The notes under the pieces were generated by a model. That model saw nothing but the letters and a program-made list of their open reading frames with translations, made no database searches and was not told the DNA's origin. From the NCBI GenBank assembly GCA_005884685.1, contig VBAH01000017.1:83152-147151 (forward strand): a DNA stretch of 64,000 nt. Reading direction: 5' to 3'. Position numbers and translations under genes: made by a program. Shown here piece after piece: positions 32,057 to 42,569 of this stretch. Source of the stretch: Alphaproteobacteria bacterium (GTDB lineage: Bacteria > Pseudomonadota > Alphaproteobacteria > Rhizobiales > Xanthobacteraceae). Positions within the stretch are counted from its first letter, which is position 1; each line of letters starts with the position of its first letter.

Positions 32057-33655
32057 ATGCGCACGACTCGCCGGCGATTTGTCCAGGGCACGCTCGCCAC
32101 GACCGCGCTGTCCGGGATACCAAGTATCGGCCGCGCGCAGCCCTCGCGCGCACGCACGATCCGCGCCGTGATGCAGGGCGACTTGCGCTCGCTCGACCCG
32201 ATCTGGACCACGGCGAACATCACCGCCTATCACGGCGCGATGATCTACGACACGCTGTTCGCGCTCGACGGCGATCAGAAGACGCAGCCGCAGATGGTCG
32301 GCAAGTTCGGCGTCTCGGACGACAAGCTCACTCATACGTTCGAACTGCGCGATGGGTTGAAATTCCACGACGGCGCGCCGGTGACCGCCGACGATGTGGT
32401 CGCCTCGATTCGCCGCTGGGCGGCGCGCGACGGCGGCGGCCAGCACATGATGCTACGGGTGAAGGACATTTCGAAGAAAGACGACAAGACCTTCGTGATC
32501 GCGCTGAAGGAGCCCTACGGCCTCGTCGCCGACCTGATGGCGAAGACCGCAACGCCGCTGCTTTACATCATGCCGAAGAAGATCGCCGAAACCGATCCGA
32601 ACCAGCAGATCACCGAATACACCGGGTCCGGCCCGTTCATCTACAACAAGAACGAAACGCAGATGGGCCAGCGCTACGTTTACGACCGTAATCCGAACTA
32701 TGTCTCGCGCTCCGAGCCCTCGAGCGGCATGGCCGGCGCAAAGACCGTCAAGGTCGATCGCGTCATCTACGAGAACATGCCGGACTCGCAGACCGCGCTG
32801 CAGGCGCTGAAGGCAGGCGAGATCGACTTCTTCGAGATTCCGCCGATCGATCTGCTCGATACGCTGGAGGGCGATCCCGAGATCAAGGTCGACGTGCTGA
32901 ACAAGACCGGTAATTTCGGCATCATGCGGATCAACCACCTCTATCCGCCCTTCAACAACGTCGATGCGCGCAAGGCGCTGCTCTACCTGATCAATCAGGA
33001 AGAGTTCATGAAGGCCTCGTTCGGCAATCCGAAATACTACAAGAAGTGCGGCTCGAACTTCGCCTGCGGCACGCCGATGGAGAACGACGAGAACACAGCC
33101 TGGTTCAAGGAAGCGCCCAATCTTGCCAAGGCGAAGGAGCTGTTCCAGAAATCAGGCTATGACGGCCGCCCGGTCGTGCTGCTGCACGCGACCAACATCG
33201 ACTTCATGAACAACTCCGCGCAAATCATGGCGCAGCGCCTGCGCGAGGCCGGCGTCAATGCGCAACTCGCGACATCCGATTGGGGCGGCGTCATCACGCG
33301 GCGCGCCGTCAAGGCGCCACCGGATCAAGGCGGCTGGAATCTGTTCATCACCTGGTCGGGCTCAGCCTCGGTCGGCAATGCCATCGCATGGGTCGGTCAC
33401 CAGGCGACCGGCGAGAAGGGATGGTTCGGTTGGCCGACCGACGACGTGCACGAGAAGCTGCGCGACAAATGGGCCGCAGCCGCGAACATCGACGAGCAGA
33501 AAGCAGTCGCGCGCGAGATGCAGAAGCACGACTGGGATTTCGTGCCGCATGTCTGGCTCGGCCAATGGCAGTCGCCGGTCGCGTATCGCAAGAACCTCAA
33601 GGGCGTGCTGGCGCTTCCGGAGATCGTTCCGTTCTGGAATATCGAGAAGGTGTAG
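32057..33655 (+). CDS. Family 5 (Dpp/Opp-type) ABC substrate-binding protein, island 1 copy 1
   Basis: Periplasmic binding protein of 532 residues with a Tat-like signal (TTRRRFVQGTLATTAL). The mature protein opens VMQGDLRSLDPIWTTANITA, carries the family block ELRDGLKFHDGAPVTADDVV and contains a cysteine pair C331/C337 (CGSNFACG) likely to form a disulfide. GAGGGAGGA precedes the ATG. It is paired with the M81 peptidase upstream, and the importer permeases lie 3.4 kb downstream. The ligand is presumably a peptide-like amide (inference). Confidence 0.9.
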   Translation: MRTTRRRFVQGTLATTALSGIPSIGRAQPSRARTIRAVMQGDLRSLDPIWTTANITAYHGAMIYDTLFALDGDQKTQPQMVGKFGVSDDKLTHTFELRDGLKFHDGAPVTADDVVASIRRWAARDGGGQHMMLRVKDISKKDDKTFVIALKEPYGLVADLMAKTATPLLYIMPKKIAETDPNQQITEYTGSGPFIYNKNETQMGQRYVYDRNPNYVSRSEPSSGMAGAKTVKVDRVIYENMPDSQTALQALKAGEIDFFEIPPIDLLDTLEGDPEIKVDVLNKTGNFGIMRINHLYPPFNNVDARKALLYLINQEEFMKASFGNPKYYKKCGSNFACGTPMENDENTAWFKEAPNLAKAKELFQKSGYDGRPVVLLHATNIDFMNNSAQIMAQRLREAGVNAQLATSDWGGVITRRAVKAPPDQGGWNLFITWSGSASVGNAIAWVGHQATGEKGWFGWPTDDVHEKLRDKWAAAANIDEQKAVAREMQKHDWDFVPHVWLGQWQSPVAYRKNLKGVLALPEIVPFWNIEKV

Positions 33656-33864
33656 GTCATTCCGGGGCGCCGCCAACGGGTCCGCGCGAAGCGCGGCCCG
33701 ATGACAGGCTCCGCGGCGAGCCCGGAATCCATAACCACGATCCTGTCGATTGAAACGCAGACCTCAGCCGGAATAGGTTGAGCTGTGGTTATGGATTCCG
33801 GGCTCGCGCCCATAGCGCGTCGCAGACGCGCGTGAACGCGCTTTTCGGTGCGCCCCGGAATGAC
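33656..33864. repeat. Long palindromic intergenic repeat, family A
   Basis: The longest copy, from GTCATTCCGGGGCGCCGCCA to GCGCCCCGGAATGAC, with arms CCCGGAATCCATAACCACGA and TGGTTATGGATTCCGGGCTC. The first half is nearly identical to the element at 2396. It separates the first binding-protein gene from the second M81 gene and fills that gap. Confidence 0.92.
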
Positions 33865-33875
33865 GGAGTATCTGA

Positions 33876-35342
33876 ATGCGCCTGTTCTACGCCGCGCTTG
33901 CCCTCGAGGCGAACACGTTTCTGCCCGTCCCGACCTCGTATCAGGCCTTCCTCGACAAGCTTTACTATCCGCCCGGCAGGCATCCGGAAGAGGCCGGCCA
34001 CCAGACCGGCGCGATTGCGGCGGCGCGCGCGACCGCCAAACGGAGCGGCTTCGAGCTGATCGAGGGCTCCTGCTACGCGGCGCAGCCGGGCGGTGCGGCC
34101 TCGCGCGCGGCCTACGAGCGCATGCGCGATGAAATCCTCGGGCAGCTGAAAGCCGCGCTGCCGGTCGACGGCGCCGTGTTCAACCTGCACGGCGCCATGG
34201 TCGCCGACGGCTACGATGACTGCGAAGGCGATTTCCTCGAACGCGTGCGCGCCCTGGTTGGACCGAAGGCAGTGATCGGCGTCGAGCTTGACCCGCACTG
34301 CCATTTGACGATCAAGCGCTGCAACGCCGCCGACGTCATCGTGCTATTCAAGGAGTATCCGCACACGGATTTCGCCGAGCGCGGGGAGGAGATGATCGAT
34401 CTCACGCTTCGCACCATCCGCCACCAGATCAAACCAGTGAAGTCGGTGTTCGACTGCCGCGTGATCCAGAGCTTCCCGACCTCGATCCAGCCGATGCGCG
34501 GCCTGGTCGACAAGATCATGGCGCTCGAAGGCAAGAACCGCGTGCTGTCGGTTTCGATCGCGCATTGCTTCTACTACGGCGATGCACCCGAATGCGGCGC
34601 GCGTATCCTTGTGCTGACCGACGACGCCAAGCCGCATGGCGACAAGCTCGCCGAGGAGATCGGCCGCGAGTTGATCGCGCTGCGCGAGCAGGCCGCTCCG
34701 CCGGAATATTCCGTCGACGGCGCGCTCGATTTCGCGCTCGCGCATCCTGGGGGCCCGATCGTGATCGCGGACACCACCGACAATGCCGGCGGCGGCGCGC
34801 CGTCCGACAACACTACAGTCGTTCATCGCCTGCTCGCGCGCGGGATCAAGAGCGCGGCGGTCGCGCCGATCTGGGATCCGATCGCCGTGCGGATGGCGTT
34901 CGATGCCGGGGAAGGCGCGAAGCTGCCGTTCCGCTTCGGCGGCAAGATTGCCAAATCGTCCGGACCGCCGGTCGATGCCGACGTCGAGGTCATCCGCTGC
35001 GTACCGAATGCGTTTCAGTCCTTCTCGGGCGCGACCGTCGGCATCGGCGATGCCGCATCGATCCGCATGAATGGCGTCGAGGCGGTGCTGATCTCCACCC
35101 GCGCGCAGGGCATGGGCACCGACCTGTTCTCCAATCTCGGCATCGACCCGAAGCAGCGCAAAATCCTGGTGGTGAAATCCAACCAGCATTTCTATGCGTC
35201 GTTTTCGCAGATCGCGGCGCAAATCATCTATGCCGAGGGCGACGGTCCGCTGCCGCGCGACTACAAGAGGTTGCCTTGGCGCAAGGTGCAGCGCCCGATC
35301 TGGCCGCTCGATACGGTGACGGAACCGCGGCTGATCATTTGA
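33876..35342 (+). CDS. M81 family metallopeptidase (MlrC-like), copy 2
   Basis: Second 488-residue MlrC-type enzyme, a paralogue of the gene at 30524 with identical length. The putative metal ligands D139/H141/H143 (DPHCHLT) are conserved, as are EYPHTDFAERGEE and DTTDNAGGGAPSDNT. The two copies differ substantially between motifs (for example MRLFYAALALEANTFLPVPT at the start), so they are old duplicates, probably with different specificity. It is followed 61 bp later by a second binding protein, repeating the peptidase-binding protein pair. Confidence 0.88.
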   Translation: MRLFYAALALEANTFLPVPTSYQAFLDKLYYPPGRHPEEAGHQTGAIAAARATAKRSGFELIEGSCYAAQPGGAASRAAYERMRDEILGQLKAALPVDGAVFNLHGAMVADGYDDCEGDFLERVRALVGPKAVIGVELDPHCHLTIKRCNAADVIVLFKEYPHTDFAERGEEMIDLTLRTIRHQIKPVKSVFDCRVIQSFPTSIQPMRGLVDKIMALEGKNRVLSVSIAHCFYYGDAPECGARILVLTDDAKPHGDKLAEEIGRELIALREQAAPPEYSVDGALDFALAHPGGPIVIADTTDNAGGGAPSDNTTVVHRLLARGIKSAAVAPIWDPIAVRMAFDAGEGAKLPFRFGGKIAKSSGPPVDADVEVIRCVPNAFQSFSGATVGIGDAASIRMNGVEAVLISTRAQGMGTDLFSNLGIDPKQRKILVVKSNQHFYASFSQIAAQIIYAEGDGPLPRDYKRLPWRKVQRPIWPLDTVTEPRLII

Positions 35343-35403
35343 CGCGCTCCACATTGGCGTGGCCTAATTCGTGCATGGCCCGAAGCGTATCGGAGGCGTC
35401 AAC

Positions 35404-37017
35404 ATGACAACACGAAGAAGCATTCTGAAAGGCGGTCTCGCCGCCGCTGCGCTGACCAGCGCCCCTAGCATCATCAAGACGCAGGCGCAGCCGTCGCGCG
35501 CCCGCACCGTCAGGGCCGTGATGCACGCGGATCTGCGGGTGCTCGACCCGATCTGGACCACCGCCAATATCACCGCCTACCACGGCGCGATGATCTACGA
35601 CACGCTGTTCGGCCTCGATGCGAACTTCGCGCCGCAGCCGCAGATGGTCAGCAAGTGGGGCCTGTCGGACGACAAGCTCACCTACACATTCGAGCTGCGC
35701 GACGGATTGAAATTCTCCGACGGTCAGGCGGTAACGGCGGCCGACTGCGTCGCTTCGGTGCGCCGCTGGGCGGCGCGCTCGGGCTCCGGACAGTCGATGA
35801 TGGCGCGCGTGAAGGATACGCCGGTCGTCGACGACAGGACATTCCGCATCGTGCTGAGCGAGCCGTATGGGCTGGTGATCGACAGCCTTTCCACCATTTC
35901 GACGTCGCTCTGCTACATGATGCGCCGACGAGACGCCGAGACCGACCCGAACCAGCAGGTGCGGGAAACGATCGGCTCCGGTCCGTTCCTCTACAATCGC
36001 GACGAGACCCGGCCGGGTAACCGCCACGTCTATGACCGCAATCCGAACTACGTGCCGCGCGCGGAGCCGCCCTCCGGCATGTCTGGCGGCAAGGTGGTCA
36101 AGCTCGACCGCGTCACCTTCGAGAACATCGCGGACGAGCAGACCGCGCTCAGTGCGCTACAGGCGGGCGAGATCGATTTCTACGAGGTGCCGCCGCAGGA
36201 TCTGGTCGATGAGTTGAAGAAGGACAAGGGCCTCACCTTGGAGGTGCTCAACAAGACCGGCCACATCGCCTTCATGCGGCTCAATCACCTGCATCCGCCG
36301 TTCAACAATCCGGATGCGCGCCGCGCCATGCTGCATCTGGCGAAGCAGGACGACGTGATGGGCGCGATCTTCGGCGCACAGTCGAAGTCGTGGCAGGCGT
36401 GCGGCTCCTTCTTCGGCTGCGGCACGCCGATGACGAACGACGAGAACACCGAGTGGTTCAAGAAGGGCCAGGACATCGCCAAGGCGAAGGAGCTGTTCCA
36501 GAAATCCGGCTATGACGGCCGCCCCGTGGTCGTGCTGCAGGCGACCGACCATTACCTCGCCAATCCGGCCGGGCTGTTCGCCGCGCAATGGCTGCGCTCG
36601 GCCGGCGTCAACGTCGATCTCGCCGCGATGGACTGGGGCGCGCTCGTCTCGCGCCGCGCCGTGAAGAAGCCTCCGGCCGAAGGCGGCTGGAACATCTTCT
36701 CCACCACGGTCACCGGCATCACGTTCTCCGATCCGATCGCGTTCACCGGCCAGGCGGCGAACGGCGAGAAGTCCTGGTTCGGCTGGCCGAGCGATCCATT
36801 GCAGGAAAGGCTGCGCGACAAATGGGCGACCGCGCCGACGCTCGAAGCGCGCAAGGAGATCGCGAAGGAACTGCAGAGCAACGGCTGGAACTACATTCCG
36901 CACCTCATCCTCGGGCAGTTCTTCCGCAATTCCGCCTGGCGCAAGAACGTGACCGGCGTGCTCGGCATGCCGGAAGTGGTGCCGTTCTGGAACATGGAGA
37001 AGGCGGCAGCCATCTGA
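35404..37017 (+). CDS. Family 5 ABC substrate-binding protein, island 1 copy 2
   Basis: A 537-residue periplasmic binding protein related to the one at 32057. The Tat-like signal is TTRRSILKGGLAAAALTSAP, followed by VMHADLRVLDPIWTTANITA and ELRDGLKFSDGQAVTAADCV. The cysteine pair is C333/C339 (CGSFFGCG), matching the first copy. The ATG at 35404 with GGAGG 7 nt upstream is preferred to a start 33 bp earlier. Its stop overlaps the permease start (TGATG), so this copy is directly coupled to the importer. Confidence 0.92.
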   Translation: MTTRRSILKGGLAAAALTSAPSIIKTQAQPSRARTVRAVMHADLRVLDPIWTTANITAYHGAMIYDTLFGLDANFAPQPQMVSKWGLSDDKLTYTFELRDGLKFSDGQAVTAADCVASVRRWAARSGSGQSMMARVKDTPVVDDRTFRIVLSEPYGLVIDSLSTISTSLCYMMRRRDAETDPNQQVRETIGSGPFLYNRDETRPGNRHVYDRNPNYVPRAEPPSGMSGGKVVKLDRVTFENIADEQTALSALQAGEIDFYEVPPQDLVDELKKDKGLTLEVLNKTGHIAFMRLNHLHPPFNNPDARRAMLHLAKQDDVMGAIFGAQSKSWQACGSFFGCGTPMTNDENTEWFKKGQDIAKAKELFQKSGYDGRPVVVLQATDHYLANPAGLFAAQWLRSAGVNVDLAAMDWGALVSRRAVKKPPAEGGWNIFSTTVTGITFSDPIAFTGQAANGEKSWFGWPSDPLQERLRDKWATAPTLEARKEIAKELQSNGWNYIPHLILGQFFRNSAWRKNVTGVLGMPEVVPFWNMEKAAAI

Positions 37018-37958
37018 TGCTCGCCTACATTGCCCGCCGGCTCGCCTCGACGGTGCTCGTGATGGGCATCGTCGCGGTGTTCGTGTTCCTGCTCTTGCAT
37101 CTATCGCCGGGCGATCCGGCTGCCATCATCGCCGGCGACAACGCGACCGGCGAGCAGATCGCCGGAATCCGCAAGCAGCTCGGCCTCGACGACGCACTGC
37201 CGGTGCAGTTCTACCGCTGGCTCGCCGCGGTGCTGCACGGCGATCTCGGCATCTCGATCTTCTCCAACGAGCCGGTCGCCAAGCTGATCAGCCAACGCAT
37301 CGAGCCGACGCTGTCGCTCGCGCTCATGACGCTGCTGATTGCGGTCACGCTCGCGGTCAGCTTCGGCGTGGTTGCGGCATGGAAGGTCGGCAGCTGGGTC
37401 GACCGCTCGCTGATGGTGGTTTCGGTGCTGGGCTTCTCGGTACCGGTGTTCGTGGTCGGCTACATGCTGATCTACGTGTTCTCGATCAGCCTGCGCTGGC
37501 TTCCCGTCCAGGGCTATTCACCGATCGATCAGGGCTTCGGTCCCTGGATCGAGCGGCTGATCCTCCCTTCGATCGCGCTCGGCCTTGCCTACGTGGCGCT
37601 GATCGCGCGCATCACCCGCACCTCGATGCTCGAAGTGCTCGCCGAAGACTACATCCGCACCGCCAACGCCAAGGGCGTCGCAACACGCTCGGTGCTGCTG
37701 AAGCATGCGCTGAAGAACGCCGGTGTGCCGATCATCACCGTGATCGGCATCGGCGTCGCACTGCTGATCGGCGGCGTCGTCATCACCGAGACGGTGTTCA
37801 ACATTCCCGGCGTCGGCCGTCTCGTGGTCGATGCGATCTCCAAGCGCGACTATCCGATCATCCAGGGCGTGATCCTGATCTTCTCGGGCGTCTACGTGCT
37901 GGTGAACCTGCTCGTCGATCTCTCCTATACGCTGCTCGATCCGAGGATCCGCTATTGA
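37017..37958 (+). CDS. Dpp-type ABC permease (DppB-like), importer 1
   Basis: Inner-membrane permease of 313 residues with six predicted helices. It opens MLAYIARRLASTVLVMGIVA with the FVFLLLHLSPGDPAAIIAGD block typical of DppB. The cytoplasmic EAA loop is EDYIRTANAKGVATRSVLLK, and it ends LDPRIRY. The ATG overlaps the preceding binding-protein stop by 1 bp, and the stop overlaps the following permease start, giving a tightly coupled operon. The paralogue in importer 2 is at 52555. Confidence 0.95.
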   Translation: MLAYIARRLASTVLVMGIVAVFVFLLLHLSPGDPAAIIAGDNATGEQIAGIRKQLGLDDALPVQFYRWLAAVLHGDLGISIFSNEPVAKLISQRIEPTLSLALMTLLIAVTLAVSFGVVAAWKVGSWVDRSLMVVSVLGFSVPVFVVGYMLIYVFSISLRWLPVQGYSPIDQGFGPWIERLILPSIALGLAYVALIARITRTSMLEVLAEDYIRTANAKGVATRSVLLKHALKNAGVPIITVIGIGVALLIGGVVITETVFNIPGVGRLVVDAISKRDYPIIQGVILIFSGVYVLVNLLVDLSYTLLDPRIRY

Positions 37959-38829
37959 GCGTTATCGCCGCCGAGCCCGCGTTGATTGCCGCGAAGCCGC
38001 GGAGCGCACAGCTGCGCCGCTTTGCGCGGCGCAATCCCACCATCGTGGCGGGCGGCACGATTCTGGCGATCATCGCGGCACTGGCGATTGCCGCGCCGCT
38101 GTTCGCCGGCGACGCCATCACCATGCAGCCGGCGCTGCGGCTGCGTCCGCCGTCGGAGGCGAACTGGTTTGGTACCGACCATCTCGGCCGCGACGTATTC
38201 GCCCGCACTGTCTATGGCGCACAGGTGTCGCTGTTCGTTGGAATTTCGGTTGCCGCGATGTCGATCACGGGCGGGCTCTTCATCGGGCTGATGTCGGGTT
38301 ATTTTCGCCGCGTCGACGCCGTGGTGATGCGGCTGATGGACGGGCTGATGGCGATCCCCGCCATCCTGCTGGCGATCGCGTTGGTCGCGCTGACACGCAC
38401 GAGCGTCAGCACCGTGATCATGGCAATTACGATACCCGAGATTCCGCGGGTGGTGCGACTCGTGCGCGCCGTCGTGCTGAGCGTGCGCGAGGCCCCCTAT
38501 GTGGAGGCCGCAATCGCTGGCGGCACGCCGACCTGGAAAATCCTGGCTCGCCACATTCTGCCCAACACGATCGCGCCGCTGATCGTGCAGGCGACTTACA
38601 TCTGCGCCTCCGCGATCCTGATCGAGGCCGCGCTTTCGTTCCTCGGCGCCGGCACGCCGCCGGAGATCCCGACCTGGGGCAACATGATCGCGCAGAGCCG
38701 GCTGTTCCTGTCGCGCGCACCATGGACCATCTTCTGCCCCGGCATCGCGCTGGCCATGGTCGTGCTCGCGGTGAATCTGCTCGGCGACGGCCTGCGCGAC
38801 CGGCTCGACCCGCGTCTTGCGAGGCGGAT

Positions 38830-38833
<4 letters not shown>
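37955..38833 (+). CDS. Dpp-type ABC permease (DppC-like), importer 1
   Basis: Second permease, 292 residues. NWFGTDHLGRDVFARTVYGA is the DppC signature before the first periplasmic loop, and PYVEAAIAGGTPTWKILARH is the EAA loop. The start is inferred to be TTG at 37955 inside the ATTGA junction with the upstream permease. No in-frame ATG or GTG occurs before the first conserved region, and the importer-2 homologue uses the same junction. The C-terminal GDGLRDRLDPRLARR is conserved. Confidence 0.92.
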
Positions 38834-39824
<991 letters not shown>

Positions 39825-39828
<4 letters not shown>

Positions 39829-40790
39829 CGCCGGTCGTCGAAGTCGCCAACCTGAAGAAACATTTCCCGCTCAACAGCAGCCTGTTCGCGCGCCACGCCG
39901 CGATGGTGAAGGCGGTCGACGGCGTGAGCTTCGCGATCAGCCCGGGGGAGACGCTGTGCCTCGTCGGCGAGTCCGGCTGCGGCAAGTCGACGGTCGGCAA
40001 GCTGCTGCTGCGGCTCATCGAACCGACCGAAGGCGCGATCCGCCTCCACGGCGAGGACATCACGCATCTTAGCGTCGGCGACATGCGCCCGCACCGCAAG
40101 CGCATGCAGATGGTGTTCCAGGATCCTTACGCCTCGCTCAACCCGCGCCTCGCCGCAGGCCGAATCGTCAGCGAACCCCTGGAGAACTACTCCGATATCT
40201 CGCCGAAAGAGCGCGAGACACGCGTCGCCGAACTGTTCGAGAAAGTCGGACTGCGCGCCGATGCGATGAAGCGCTATCCGTTCGAATTCTCCGGCGGGCA
40301 GCGCCAGCGGCTCGGCATTGCGCGTGCGCTCGCGCTCAATCCGGCGGTGATCATCGCGGACGAGCCGGTCTCGGCGCTCGACGTGTCGGTGCAAGCGCAG
40401 GTGCTCAACCTGATGATGGACCTGCAGGAGGAACTCGGCCTCGCCTACCTGTTCGTGTCGCATGATCTCGCCGTGGTCGAGCACATCGGCCACCGCGTCG
40501 CCGTGATGTATCTCGGCAAGATCGTCGAGCTCGCCGCCAAGGAGGCGCTGTTCGAGACGCCGCTGCATCCCTACACGCAGGCGCTGATGGCGGCGGCGCC
40601 GATCCCCGATCCGCACATGACGCGCCAGCGCATCGTGCTGCAGGGCGACGTGCCCTCGCCGATCAACCCGCCGCCGGGCTGCGCATTCCACACGCGCTGC
40701 CCGTTCGCCTTCGAGCGCTGCAGGATCGAGACGCCGGCGCTCAAGCCTGCCGCGGACGGCCGGCACGTGGCGTGTCACCTGGTGGATTAG
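39825..40790 (+). CDS. Dpp-type ABC ATPase (DppF-like), importer 1
   Basis: Second ATPase, 321 residues: Walker [21 protein letters not shown], signature [15 protein letters not shown], Walker [15 protein letters not shown] and C-terminal [17 protein letters not shown]. It starts with an ATGA overlap with the DppD-like gene and completes a full ABC importer (binding protein, two permeases, two ATPases). Its stop codon overlaps the stop of the convergent RidA gene by 4 bp. Confidence 0.95.
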
Positions 40791-41248
40791 TCGACCACCC
40801 GCATCACCGCTTCGATCTCGACCGGAATGTTCACCGGGAGCGAGCCCATCCCCACCGCCGAACGCGCATGGCGGCCGCGCTCGCCGAGCACCGCGACGAA
40901 CAGGTCGGAGCAGCCGTTGATCACCTTGGGCTGGTCGCCGAAGCCAGGCACTGCGTTGACCATGCCGAGTACTTTGAGCACCTCGACCTTGTCGAGGCTG
41001 CCGCCCGCGGCGGCGTTCGCGGCCGCCAGCAGGTTGAGGCCGACCAGCTTGGCATATTCGTAAGCCTGCTCAACCGTCACGTCCTTGCCCACCGTGCCGG
41101 TGATGTGCTTGCCGTCCTTGTCGCGCGGCCCCTGCCCCGACAGGTAGATCGTGTTGCCGTCGCGCTTCCACGGCACGTAATTCGCGACCGGCGTCGGAAT
41201 GCTCGGCAGCGTCAGTCCGAGCTTTTTCAGATTGTCCTGCACGCTCAT
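40787..41248 (-). CDS. RidA family protein (YjgF/UK114-like)
   Basis: A 153-residue protein of the Rid superfamily. RidA itself hydrolyses reactive enamine/imine intermediates from PLP enzymes; other subfamilies act in catabolic routes. Family features are [23 protein letters not shown] and the conserved Arg in [14 protein letters not shown]. The length exceeds archetypal RidA (about 128) and suggests an outlying subfamily. The ATG overlaps the deacetylase stop (ATGA), so the two genes are translationally coupled. A role in handling imines released during amide or amino acid breakdown is inferred. Confidence 0.88.
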   Translation of the reverse strand: MSVQDNLKKLGLTLPSIPTPVANYVPWKRDGNTIYLSGQGPRDKDGKHITGTVGKDVTVEQAYEYAKLVGLNLLAAANAAAGGSLDKVEVLKVLGMVNAVPGFGDQPKVINGCSDLFVAVLGERGRHARSAVGMGSLPVNIPVEIEAVMRVVD

Positions 41249-42414
41249 GCGGCTTTCTCCAGTCTCTTGAATTTCGCGGAATCGTTCGGGTGCCACCAGC
41301 GGCCCTTGAGCACGACACCCTCCGACAGGATCCGCTTGTCCCCGGTCATGTGCTCGCCGACCACGTCGACGTAATCGAACTGGCCGTCCTTGACGGTCAG
41401 GATCGTGGCATCGCCGGCACAGCCCGGCTTGAAGCTGCCGAGCTCCGGGCGCTGCAGCGCCATCGCGGCATTGACCGTTGACGCCGCGATGACGTCGCTG
41501 AGCGGCATGCCCATGCAGAGGAATTTCGACAGCGTGGTCACCTGGTCGAACGCCGGGCCTTCGATGCACAGCGTGTGCACGTCGGACGAGATCGTGTCGG
41601 GATAGAAGCCGTTCGCCAGCATCGTACGCGCGGTCTTGAACGCGAACGAGCCCTTGCCGTGGCCGATGTCGAATTTCACGCCGCGCGCACGCGCTTCGCG
41701 CACCACATCCTTCACCTTGCCCTGATGATCGTAGGGCGCGTTCGGGAAGGGACGGAACGCATGCGTGAGCACGTCGCCCGGCCGCAGTTTCTGCACCACC
41801 TCCTCGTAGCTCGGCGGCGGGAAGTCGATGTGGCACATCAGCGGCATGCCGACTTCGTTGGCAGCCTGCAGCGCGATGTCGAGCGGCGCCGCGCCGTGAA
41901 TGCCGCTCGAGCCGCGCCCGACCCGCACCTTGATGCCGATGATCACGTCGCGGTTCCTGTCGGCGACTTCGACCGCCTCGATCGGCGCCATCAGGCGCAT
42001 TTCTTCGCTCTCGCCGACCATCACGGTCTTGGAGAACGCGTAGATGCCGGCGAACGAGATGTGCAGGTAGGCAAGAATGCGCACCTGGCTCGGGTCGATC
42101 ACGTGCTTGCGGAAGCCCGCGAAGTTGCCCGGGCCCGCGCTGCCGGTGTCGATCGCCGTGGTCACGCCCGAGGTGCGGCAGAAATCCTCCGCGTCGATGC
42201 CGAGCGAGGTCCCGCCCCAGTACACGTGCGTGTGCAGGTCGATCAGGCCGGGCGTGACGATGTAGCCCTTGACGTCGCGAACTTCGCTCGCGGCGCCGAG
42301 GTTGTCGCCGACTTTGGCGACCTTGCCGCCCGCGAACGCCACGTCGGTGACGCGGTCGATGTTCTGCGACGGATCGATGACGCGCCCGCCCTTCAGGATG
42401 AGATCGTAAGCCAT
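41245..42414 (-). CDS. Amidohydrolase-superfamily deacetylase (Atu3266-like)
   Basis: Metal-dependent hydrolase of 389 residues. The metal site is H61/H63 (DLHTHVY), followed by IIGIKVRVG with the lysine expected to be carboxylated, the histidines in LMCHIDFPP and VLTHAFRPF, and the aspartate in ISSDVHTL. The amidohydrolase/deacetylase group includes enzymes cleaving N-acetyl-amino or O-acetyl acids. Coupling with RidA and position between peptide uptake and ArgE-like genes suggest removal of an acyl group from an imported amide. It is not UreC: the sequence and length are unrelated to urease alpha. Confidence 0.85.
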   Translation of the reverse strand: MAYDLILKGGRVIDPSQNIDRVTDVAFAGGKVAKVGDNLGAASEVRDVKGYIVTPGLIDLHTHVYWGGTSLGIDAEDFCRTSGVTTAIDTGSAGPGNFAGFRKHVIDPSQVRILAYLHISFAGIYAFSKTVMVGESEEMRLMAPIEAVEVADRNRDVIIGIKVRVGRGSSGIHGAAPLDIALQAANEVGMPLMCHIDFPPPSYEEVVQKLRPGDVLTHAFRPFPNAPYDHQGKVKDVVREARARGVKFDIGHGKGSFAFKTARTMLANGFYPDTISSDVHTLCIEGPAFDQVTTLSKFLCMGMPLSDVIAASTVNAAMALQRPELGSFKPGCAGDATILTVKDGQFDYVDVVGEHMTGDKRILSEGVVLKGRWWHPNDSAKFKRLEKAA

Positions 42415-42425
42415 TACCCCTCCCC

Positions 42426-42561
42426 GTCATTCCGGGGCCGACCGCAGGCCGGAGCCCGGAATCCATTGCCCCTGTTGTTCATTTGTCTCACTGATCTTCG
42501 TAACCGCTCGATTCGTGTTTATGGATTCCGGGCTCGCCGCTGCGTGGCGCCCCGGAATGAC
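42426..42561. repeat. Palindromic intergenic repeat, family A
   Basis: From GTCATTCCGGGGCCGACCGC to GCGCCCCGGAATGAC, with GAGCCCGGAATCCATTGCCC and GTTTATGGATTCCGGGCTCG as inner arms. It separates the deacetylase gene from the ArgE-like gene on the same strand. Confidence 0.9.
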
Positions 42562-42569
42562 GGAGAATG

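Noticed and set aside
41245..42414. Considered as a relocated urease alpha subunit because it is a metal amidohydrolase
   Set aside because: Length (389 against about 570) and motif order do not fit UreC. It matches the deacetylase group.
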